NCBI GenBank assembly: GCA_014843695.1
Contig: CM026395.1
Span: 48,652,557-48,716,556, forward strand
DNA: 64,000 nucleotides
Source: Archivesica marissinica
Lineage: Eukaryota; Mollusca; Bivalvia; Venerida; Vesicomyidae
Direction: 5' to 3'
A model generated the notes under the pieces. That model was not told the origin of the DNA. It did no database searches and saw nothing but the letters and a program-made list of their open reading frames with translations. Numbering within the stretch: the stretch's first letter is position 1; each line of letters starts with the position of its first letter. The translations under genes and the position numbers were made by a program. Below, in pieces: positions 49,101-61,100 of the stretch.

Positions 49101-52100
49101 AGCCGTGATCTGTAGGAAGCAGTGAACTGTAGGAAATAGTGAACTGTAGGAACTGTAGGAAGCAGTGAACTGTAGGAAGCCGTGAACTGTAGGAAGCAGT
49201 GAACTGTAGGAAGCAGTGAACTGTAGGAAGTAGTGAACTGTAGGAAGCAGTGAACTGTAGGAAGCAGTGAACTGTAGGAAGCAGTGAACTGTAGGAAGCA
49301 ATGAACTGTAGGAAGCAGTGAACTGTAGGAAGCCGTGAACTGTAGGAAGCAGTGAACTGTAGGAAGCAGTGAACTGTAGGAAGCAGTGAACTGTAGGAAG
49401 CAGTGAACTGTAGGAAGCAGTGAACTGTAGGTAATGTAGGAAGCAGTGAACTGCAGTGAACTGTAGGAAGCAGTGAACTGTAGGAAGCCGTGAACTGTAG
49501 GAAGCAGTGAACTGTAGGAAGCCGTGAACTGTAGGAAGCCGTGAACTGTAGGAAGCAGTGAACTGTAGGAAGCAGTGAACTGTAGGAAGCCGTGAACTGT
49601 AGGAAGCAGTGAACTGTAGGAAGCAGTGAACTGTAGGAAATGTAGGAAGCAGTGAACTGTAGGAAGCAGTGAACTGTAGGAAGCAGTGAACTGTAGGAAG
49701 CCGTGAACTGTAGGAAGCAGTGAACTGCAGTGAACTGTAGGAAGCAGTGAACTGTAGGAAGCAGGGAACTGTAGGAAGCAGTGAACTGTAGGAAGCAGTG
49801 AACTGTAGGAAGCAGTGAACTGTAGGAAGCAGTGAACTGTAGGAAGCAGTGAACTGTAGGAAGCAGGGAACTGTAGGAAGCAGTGAAATGTAGGAAGCAG
49901 TGAACTGTAGGAAGCAGTGAACTGTAGGAAGCAGTGAACTGTAGGAAGCAGGGAACTGTAGGAAGCAGGGAACTGTAGGAAGCAGTGAACTGTAGGGAAG
50001 CAGTGAACTGGTGACTGTTTGTATGAATCAGTTTTTTAACAACTTCTATTAATCGCTCTCGTTGGAGCGGATGAAAGCCTAAATGTGGTCATTCGTGTGG
50101 GAGGAAACCGGAGAAAACCCACCTGTCTGATCTGATGACCACCATAACATCTCACATACTTCCCGGTCCAAGGATCGAACCCGGGTTGCATTGGTGAGAA
50201 CCAAGCGCGCTAATCGGTTATCGTTGTTGTTGTTTTCTTCAGAATATGGACCCTCTAATATCCAACCACAGTTACTCCCCTTTGTTTACTCCTCTACAAA
50301 CTACAGTTACAGAATCATCATTTACATACCCTGTGTATTTATCATATACACGGAACATCTAGTTTTATAGTCCCATGTGAAATACTGTTATTGTTATTAA
50401 GTTGCCAAGGGGGATCGCACTCGTCATCTCTGGATTGACAATCCAACGTGTTTACCACTTGGTCACATATAGTTAATACAAATACAATACTCTTAAGCGT
50501 TGAAACAATAGTTACGACAGTTGAAACAATAGTTACCACAGTTAAACAATTAACAATTACAGTAGCACAAGCACACAGTACCACTATACGCCGATTTCTC
50601 TGATATCACTTGGCAAGGCAGTTGAATTCCACATTGCCTCTTATCTCTCCCACATGGCGATAGATTCCATCATGAATGAGATCTCGAGGGTGATTAATAT
50701 AAGTTGTAGGAACTTGTTCCGCAATCTAGCTGAAATAAAATTTATATAAACTAAACTATACCACTTGGTGACTAATTTCAGATTATCCCTGCATCGTAAG
50801 TGGTGACAAAGTATTATTGATTGACCCCCAGCAACCCCCAGACAAGGTTAACGCAATGATTGATTTGAATACAATTGACGATCTTGAACAAGACGGTCTA
50901 GATAGCCATGCATTTTGGACAGCATTCGAAGCAACATTTAAGCTAACCAGAAAAGTTGTGAAAGACGGATATTATCGGGGAACGATATTCTGGTTTCCGC
51001 TGCGTGAGAAAATATCAGAAGTTTCAGATACTCTGTACGATGAGGCTAAAGTCAACGATCTGTTAGATAGTTTCCAATTGGAAGCTTCAAGTATGCTCAT
51101 TTTCATGACGAACTTGGACACTATTTCGGTTTACACTCGCAGAAAAGTCAAACATATGAAAGAAATGGCAAAAGTTGAAATAATGGACGACATTTATGGA
51201 ACAGTCAAGAAGAAAAGAACACAGTTCCAAAAGAAAATAAAGAGCCTCCCATCAGGCTACAATGGCAGTGATATCAAATGCAACTATCAACTGGCAGTAA
51301 GAACAACAATAGGAGAACAATGCAAAGTTACCAACTGGCTAGTTGTGAACTATTTTGTTGGCGGTACTGAAGTACTTGAATTTAGAAATCTTATGCAAGA
51401 CAAGACACTAGGGTATAGTCCTGTAGTAGGCGTGGCGAAACCTGTAGGTAAGCAATCGGAAACGTTTGAAGGACATGTATTCTGCTTCTTACCATTGCCA
51501 CGAGAAGGACCTGAACTGACCGGCCTTCCCATACATGTTAATGGATATTTTGCCTTAAGTCAAAACCGACATCACCTTAAATGTGAAACGCATGAGCAAC
51601 ACGGGAAGAAAATCGATGACAAATCAATTCAGTGGAACAAATATCTTATTTCAGAGGCGCTTCCAAAAGCCTATTTGATATTGGTTCAGGATGCTATTGA
51701 AATGTCAAAGGCAGATGGCAACACATCGGAATTGGTTAAAACTGTGTACACATGTTTGCCAATTGGTACCAAAACGAGAAGAAGCTGGGCAATTTTAGAA
51801 AAGGAACTATATAACATATTACAAAATACAAATTGCATGTATTGCAAGTCCAAAGACATGTGGATTCCGTTTTGCGAGACGTGTTTTGCTACATTTAGCA
51901 ATTTACGTGATATGTTAGATATACAGACATCTGTGATAGCATGTTTAAATGTGACTGGGAGCAAGTATGTTGAGATTCCCGCAAATCTGTTCAGTACTGT
52001 CAAACAATATTTTCCCTTGCTTGAAGACCTGAATCCAGGTATTTTGGCATCAAAATTACGTCTCTGTACAGGTTACAAGAACATGTCGAATTCGGATAAA

Positions 52101-55100
52101 ATAGGCGTGTTGGCTTACTTGTTTTCGGATGGCACAAACTACGACAAAGTAAATGGACTGGAACTTTTGCCTGTAGTATCAGGGAATTCGAAGACATTTG
52201 ATAGGAATGGCAAACACGTTTACTATTGTTCGTCAGAGGAAATAGTGATACTACAAGGTTATGAAGAGACGTTGATGTCGGACCATTCAATTCAGAGTGA
52301 ACATCTTTGCAGACACCTTGCTCATGTATGCAAAGAAGGTATGTGTTAATATGATCATTGCAAATATAATGTCTGCTTATTTTAAATAATATGTCCAATA
52401 CAGTATACCAATGAACGTTCTTGTTTGTGATATATATTTATTGAAACAATACAGCCAATAATGACTATTATGTCATTTTGTCTTATATTCAATATGACCA
52501 CCTCTGTTGTCGATTGGTTAACGTCGCTGACTTGTATACCTCTGTAACCTGTCGGCACTGATGGTCACTGGTACAAGCCCCACTGAGGCCGTGTTTCTTT
52601 ATATGAAACAGTTGGCAGTTTCTTACGGAGATTGGTGCACCAAGTACTGGTTAAACACTGCAGCCTGCCCAGCTAAGTAAACTGCCCGCCGGCGATATAG
52701 CCCAATATGGTTCTGATGAAGGTGTAAAACCGGAACAAACAAACTTATTCAATATGTGTATACTTAAAAGTGAAAGTGTTGATTGCAACATTTTATAATT
52801 GGCGATACAATACTATCAACACTACGAGATGAAAAGGGTACGCTATCTAACATATATTTTAGTCTCTTGTTTATTTCATCAATGTTCGATGCATTATTCA
52901 TTTGCAGGACTTTTCCAGTTGCGAAAAATGGACAAAGATACAATTCGAAATCATTTAGACATAACTGGACGCAAAATGGCTCAACATTCCAAATTTGATA
53001 CATGGTTAAAAGCGGTTTGGAGATACATTTTCGACAAGCAGTACATCGAGATCTTTATAGATACCAGACTGTTTCCAATATACAGAATGGAAACCACCCA
53101 TATTGATCTCGTTAAATTGTCTGATCTTCTCCTCGTCAAATCTTGCAATAGTGAGGAGTTACCCGAGGGAGTTTGTAGATGTTTTGAGTACATGGGTGTG
53201 ACAGTGATAGAAAGCTTGCCAAAATGGATTCCTCGACAAAATGTTAAATCACATTTATTCTGGCCTTCACGGAAGAGTATTGTAGCTTTGTTATCTAGAC
53301 TTGGATCAACTGATAATGCTCTGCAGACTGTTTCAGACTTCAACAAAAAATCCAAACGAGACGATAGAATGCATATACGCTTATTCTTAGAAAAGTGTTC
53401 AGATATGTTGTCAGACGAGGCAACGCGGTTCATTAAAGGCTTGCATATATTCCATGCCATCGGATCCACAAAGAACCCGGCCACAGACGCATCTGTCTCT
53501 GAAACAGATTGCTTTGCTGAAACTGACAATTTTCCAGATAACGTGTCTCTTCCATATACATGTCTCTCAGCACAAACAAAATCGACAGAGACACTTTTGG
53601 AACAGCTAGGGGCAAGAAGGATAGATATACAAGAGTTAGTTCTTGCGACACTTAAAAGGTTCAAAATGAAAAACAGCAATAGTCCGGATTTGCCAATTTT
53701 CATGGAATACTTTATGAATAGTTTCCACCTATTTCAGACCAATGCTAAGATTGTCAGTTCTGCTTCGGATGTTCCTTTTGTCAAAGCTGGAGCAAGATTG
53801 GATAAGCCGTCAAATCTATTTGATCCATCTGATCCTCATCTTGTAAACTTACTTCAAGGCGAGTCACTTATGCCAGAAAAATGTAAAGGTGTAACTGACG
53901 ACACCATTCATATTTTGAAAAAACTCGGATTAAAGAAACTTCAAAATGTGGATGCTGATATTGCCCTACAGATATCTAGATCAATAGACGTTTTATCGAA
54001 GGAAAGAAGACCCACTAAGACAAACTTGATGAAGAAGGCAGAGGAATTCATGCTCCTCATTCAGTCTAGACCGGAACTATTGAATAACATCTGTCAGAAT
54101 GATGAATCTCTCGGCAACTCGTTGAAAGACCTTTCATTTATTCCTGTGAAAAATAGAAGAATGTTGGGATATCCACAGTGCATTAAATGGTACTCTCATG
54201 CAAGCGTGTTGTGCAAGCCCTCAGATGCAATTGATGTTGATAAATGTTTCCTTGTTGGTGCCGTTATGCCTATAGTTAACATCCACTCAGATAGAATTAA
54301 TGAATTCTTTTGCTTGAAAGCGAATCCAAAGCTGGCAGATGTCATTAAGCAATTAGAAGTCATTAGAGAGTGTTATTCCAGCAAACACCGTGCATACATA
54401 ATGCCTTTGGTAAAGGAAATATATGATTATCTTGCTGACCAGAATCAACAAGTAAAACAGAACATTCATTTGTTAACAAAAAAGAAGTTGATATTGGCTG
54501 GGGATGGCTTCGTTACTTCTGACAGCGTAACACTAGCACAAGAGGATAACCTTGATCTTAGTCCTTATCTCTACATACTGCCCCCTGAGTTGATCAGCAG
54601 CAAGGATTTGTTTACAACTATTGGATGCCGACCGAGTCAGAATGCTCAGGTATTACAAGACACATTGCAGAGTATAAATATTGCTCATTCTATGCCCCAA
54701 GGGGAGAAGATAGTGAAACGAGACAGATATATCGTTTGCAATATATTGAAAGAAATAGCCTCCATAGTTAAAAGGCAAAATGTTACCATCGATGAGTCGA
54801 AATTATTAATAATGGTACATGATGAAAACAATGACGTTCTGAAACTCTTGCCAGTTTCGAAGAGCGTGTACGATGACGATCCAGGTTATTTTTACGAAGA
54901 AGATGTCCATCTTGTACATGAAATGTTGTCAAAACACACTGTTAAGGAACTTGGAGTTATGTCAATTTCAAGAAAGGTTCTATTGGCTGCGGAAGAGATT
55001 GGTGTGGAAAAATGTGGACAAAATGAAAAACTCACAACGAGAATAAAGTCTTTGTTAAGTGAGGGATATACTGATGGAATCTCTGTTCCAAAGGAATTGA

Positions 55101-58100
55101 TACAGAATGCGGATGACGCCGGTGCTACGACAGTGAAATTTCTGTACGACGAAAGGCAGAACACTGAGGCAAGAAAACGTGTAATAAATAAATGCATGGA
55201 ATCCTTTCAAGGTCCGGCCTTGTGGATTTTCAATGATTCACAGTTTACAGGGGCAGACTTCGAGAATATTAATAAGCTGAATGCAGGGACAAAGGAAAAA
55301 GACGTAGGAAAGATTGGCAAATTTGGTCTTGGATTTTGTTCTGTTTACAATCTTACAGATATTCCAAGTTTCATTTCCGGAAAACATATAGTCTTTTTCG
55401 ATCCACACGAAGAACACTTGGAAAATGTCTTTGCCAAACCTTGTAAAGGTCTGAAATACACATTTCCAAATAAGACTTTAGTTACACGCTATAGTGATCA
55501 ATTTAAACCTTATAATGACATATTCGGATGCAACGTTGCCGATGATACGTTTTCTGAATACAATGGAACTCTATTCAGACTACCGCTTCGTACAGAACAG
55601 CAAGCAAGCAAGAGCTTGATTTCTTCAGTTGCTTATACAAAAGCGGAAATGCTAAAACTTCTAACAATGTTCATAGAGACTGCTGGGAATTTTCTTTTGT
55701 TTTCACAGAACGTAAAGTTAATTGAAATTTACCATCTTCCAGCAAATGCTACAAATATATCAGACCAGAAGCTGCTATACAGTATACAGAAAAACAACCG
55801 TTGCTTACAACATGGACAATTAACACCAGTCTCCGAGTCCGTGTTATCAAGAATGCCCTGCTTGTTAGCCACAAATACATGTTTTAGTGAGATCCATCAG
55901 TCTGAGTTTCATCAACGGCTCACAAGCTACACAAAACAAGTCCTTCAAGACATCGGTGATATATCCAAGATATCACCGATAACTTGGGTTATCTCATGGG
56001 CAAAGGGGAATAACCAGTCAATGCACAAATTGTTGGCATATGAAGGATCAATACCTATTGCTGCTGTCGCTGTACCGTTCAACAAAGGTATGCAATTGAA
56101 CCGCGTGCTGTCGGGATTTTATCGGGTAGGGCATGTTTTCTGTTTCTTGCCATTACCTCTGAAAACAGATTTGCCAGTGCACATCAATGGATCTTTTGCT
56201 GTGACTTCTGATCGACGTCAACTGGCTTCACTTACAGAAGACGACAAATACAGTAAACAAAACGCATGGAACGATGCTCTAATGAAAGATGCTTTAGTAT
56301 TGGCGCATGTCCACCTTCTACAAGCTCTAGTTGAAAGCAATATGTTTGATCAGAAATGCAAATATCACGACTTATGGCCTCTTGATTGTGCAAGTCTAGC
56401 TTCACCTTTCAAAGCATCATTCTACAGATACATCGTCGATACAAATGTCAAGGTATTCAGAGGCATCAACTCCTGGGTTGGATTTAAAGATGCAACATTT
56501 CTGGATCCAAAAATCAGTCAGAGTGCAATTGGCAAAATTGCGTTTGAGTTGTTGACACAATATCCACCCAGAGAGGGGAAAATGTTGATTGAAATGCCTA
56601 ACGTTATATTGGACAGTATAAAAATCAATAATGAGAACATTAGAAGCTGTATTGAGGCTGTAGTGATAGATGAATGCAAACTATTTCTGCTGTTTCTGAC
56701 GACACTGTCTGACACATTTTGGAACGAGCGACTATCAGACAGAAACAAATTGATATTGGCGGCATTGATGATGAACAACAACATGGTGAACCAGAAGCTG
56801 AAAGAAACAAGATGTATTCCAACCGAACCAACAGAACTTAAGATGGCTAGAGAGTTGGTACATCCCACCTCGTCTCTTGCCTCACTCTTTGATGCGTATG
56901 AAAAAAGATTCCCATTAAATACAAAGGAATTCCGAAACACAGAAGTTTTACAGAGATTAACTGAACTGGGTATGAATAGAGATATTTTACCAATTGATAT
57001 TGTGATAGAGAGATGTGAATCAATTCCTAAGCTGGCAAGCTCTCGGCCTTGCTGTGCATTAGAAAGAACCACACACATGTTCAGATATATATACAATAAA
57101 GATGTTATCACTAGCCTCGAACAACACAACAGTGTATTCGAAAAGATAATGGGTGTATGCTTTCTACCTGTAATGCAGAAACCAAAAAGCTGGCCATATT
57201 CATGGAAAGCAAAATCGCACAGTTCACATCTCCAACATTTCAGTGGGAATGGAAAATGCAATCGATGCGACATAAATACATCACTAATACTTGGACAACC
57301 AAAGTGTCTATTCAGACAGAATGCTAAGCAATATGTGGGAATGGTAAGCTATGTCTTAGATGAGAAGGTTTTGGATACCAGAAGTAAGGATTGTGACCGG
57401 CTCTGTCGACTGATCGGAATAAAAGACAAGGCTACATTACCGCTGAAGCTTGTAGTGGAACAAATACAGAGATTTCCCACTGAATACCGAAGCTTATCTC
57501 CACAGTTAACTGAGGCGAGAAAGATATACGATACTCACTTTACATATTTAGAAAATATGGTGTGTGGCAATTTCGACGACCCAAATCAGGAATTAGATGG
57601 ACTTAAATCGTATGTCATGATCTTGATCGGTGACGAGTTTATTAAGCCCAGCCATGTAGCATTGCACGTCAAAGAAGAATGTAAGCCACATCTATATCGA
57701 TTACCTGAGCATGACAGATTGACAAAGAAAACCATCTATACATATCTTGGTGTTAAAGGAAACTTCGACATAGATGATATTCTTAGTGCTATGGATACAA
57801 TGAACCCAAAGTTGAGTGTTGAGACATTCAGTCATTTGCTTATCAACTTACAAGATAGTATGCAAAATCACAACATCACATATGAAGAACTTGCATATGC
57901 GCATGATCGAATAATCGCTCCAGATATACACAATGTATTCTGGCCAACATATAAACTTGTAGCTGAAAATGAAGCTTTTGAGACAAATTGTTCAATGAAA
58001 ATATTACATGCTTCCATTGCTCCACAGCTTGGTATGGCATTAGGTGTCAAAGCTAAAGAACTTAAATGTTTTGAAGATATTTCAATAGGAATTGCATTCG

Positions 58101-61100
58101 GCCAACGCGAACAATTGGTCACAAGAATTCAAGGTCTTCTCAAGGCATATCCGTTTGACACCAGCATCATGAAGGAATTATTGCAAAATGCCGATGATGC
58201 AGGAGCGACAGAAATACACTTTGTGAAAGATTATCGTAATCACTCTACTGAACGATTGTTTCGATCATCATGTGAACCACTGCAGGGACCGTCATTATGT
58301 GTATATAACAACAGTTATTTTAAACCTGCAGACATAGAAGGAATTCACAATCTCGGTAAAGGAAGCAAACACGACGACCCAACAAAAACTGGACAGTATG
58401 GCGTGGGGTTCAATGCAGTCTACCACTTGACTGATACTCCCTCACTTTTGATAAAGGGTCCCGGTATTCTATATGGCGGTCGTGTCATTATATTAGACCC
58501 ATGTACCGAAGGCAACATTACTTGAGCCCGGAATGATGTTCAATGTAGATGACTTAAAGAAAAATTTCGGCGACCATTTACTTGGATTTTCAATTGGCAA
58601 AATGATAAAAGGAGATGTTGGCACAATATTTCGATTTCCACTTCGAAAACATAGATCTGAAATCAGTAACGAAGAAATAAGCATCAGCAAAATGGATGAT
58701 GTCCTTAAATCGTTTGAGAATGATATGCTTGAGACTGTACTTTTCTTGAAGAGTGTCAGTTGCATAAAAATTTCAAACATAACTTCCGGTTCTTTGAAAG
58801 TGGAGTACTCTGTTAATGTTAAATTGTCAAAGGAAGCAAAATCGGGAAGAGATAGGTTTAATAAGACAGTATATGAGGACACAAAAGCAAACAACGGCCA
58901 TAAAGATGAGATACTGAACCAGGATCCGATTGAAAGTGTTTACCCGATAAGTGTCACCGATAGTAGAGGATTCTCCAGAAAATGGATTATTGTACAACGA
59001 TTTGGGATGGATGCAAACACGGCACACTTGGATGAAATTAAGCATTGTTTTCGGAACGGCGATTTAGGTCTACTTCCAGTTGGCGGAGTAGCCATTCCTC
59101 TGTTGGGCAGTTTTTGGACAGAATCATGCAAGCAGAAAAGACCACGAGAGTACACACATTGTATTGATCAAAACAGTACATCAATGTTTCGAGGCAGAGC
59201 ATTTTGTTTCCTACCTTTACCAATAGAAACTGGATTACCCGTACACATAAACGCACATTTTGCACTTGATCACGAAGCAAGAAGGGACCTTTGGAAAGAA
59301 GGGTACAGGAAAACATGGAATGATTGTCTTACAGATGCTATCATCATTCCGTCATGGGTATCAGGACTACTGCACATATGCAAATTAATCACGCCTAAAA
59401 TAGAAATTGCATTGGAATGGAAACGGGTGGCTGACATATTGGACAACTATCACAGTTTTTTTCCTTTGCAAGACGGTACATCGGATTTGCTATGGGAAAG
59501 GGTGATACATACATTCTATAGACACTCAGTAGAGCAGAAAGCCCCATTGTTTCCATATGCAGTTAACAGGAATAGTGGGATATTGCCCCCAGATGGAATG
59601 TTTACTGGCACTAATAAGCGGTTTCGTGTGTTTTGGACCTTTGTCGAAAATACAAAAGAACAGAGTCACGGCGGCATCTTCAACAACTTAAACAGCAACC
59701 ATCCAGATTCAGACACACGTCTGTTGAAAGAAAACGAGTCACTTCTTATTAAAACGCTCATGTTGAGTTTTAGAATGAAGTTGTTAGATACTCCAATCTG
59801 CATCATGGAAGCGATGAATAATGCGGGCCTTTCTGATATACCGACAGCAACACCGTCCTTAGTGACGTCATTCTTAAGCACATACAATGATACTGCTGAC
59901 TGTAGTTGTGATGTTGGACCGATCAATATACCTATTTCGGAAACGAAATTTCTCACAGCTGACAATTTGAACATTCTGATGAAATACATAGTACTTGATC
60001 ATCAGTATTACGAACACATTGAAGGACTACCGGTTTTGTTAACTAGTGATAACATACTCAAAGCATGTTCTAGAGAAGCACCAGTATTCATATCTCGTTT
60101 CTCACCTCTACTCCTGGGGTCTGCCAATGAATTTATGCATGAAAGTATTCGCCTGACATTGTGGGATAAAAGATTGTTTCAGACACCGATGTTTAAACAC
60201 TTCAAGTTTGCAGATTTTGTCCGGATGCTACCTTGCTCATTGCCTGAGAGTGAGTATGCAAGTGGACAAGACATTGTAATGGGAGTGACTACTACCATAA
60301 CAACGGAGTGGCTATGCTTGTTCTACGACTTCCTTCACATAAAGTCTCGTCACAACAGCACGAATATCAAATATACGCAACATACACAAACTGATGTAGA
60401 CATACTCAAGAGACATATTAGTACACTGTCAAAGTGGTCTTTCTTGCCGTGTATAAAGGACTGTACTGACCATAGCCTTATTCCATTTCGTGAACTCGGG
60501 CATTTACTCCATCTGGGTAATGGTGACATGCAGGACACGTTGAGCATAGCTCTTAGAAAGTTCAACCTGCCGACATTAGATATGGATGTATTCAACAAGT
60601 GCAAGTACATGGATATAAGTTCATCAATGGCAAGATGTGTAGCCTCAACGGATAAAGCATATGAATTATTGTTGTGCTTGGTACACTACAGTAACAAATT
60701 AATGACATGTGAAGGACTGACAAATGACGACGCAAATGAGATTCTAGCATATTTCGGAGGACATATTAAAGAACAAGCGTGGCAAAGTGACAAATATATG
60801 CTATGCCAGCAGTATTTACGGGAATTGCCATTGTACCTCACACAACAAGGTACGCTGTGTGCTATTACAGGAAACAAAGATGTGTTAGTTCTACCGGTGG
60901 GGATGCCTAGGGCTGGAATGCAGCAATGGTCCAATGCATGTAATATCACACTTCTGCAGAAACACAATTCCCTGGTATCACTTTATGCATACTTAGGATT
61001 GGAGGAGGAGGATATCAAGTTTATTTACGGCATGAAGATTCTTCCAACGTTTAAAAAACTCCCGAATGAACACTGGATGACACACATTAGATACATCAAA

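Noticed and set aside
52799..52907. Start of a separate protein at 52799
   Set aside because: The first ~36 residues of that frame are intron 5 sequence. A clear acceptor (TTCATTTGCAG) at 52907 joins in phase with the donor at 52338.
58499..58533. Programmed ribosomal frameshift or tiny intron in the sacsin-like gene
   Set aside because: No slippery heptamer with a following structure is evident, and no GT/AG pair fits. A simple 2-nt indel explains the data better.
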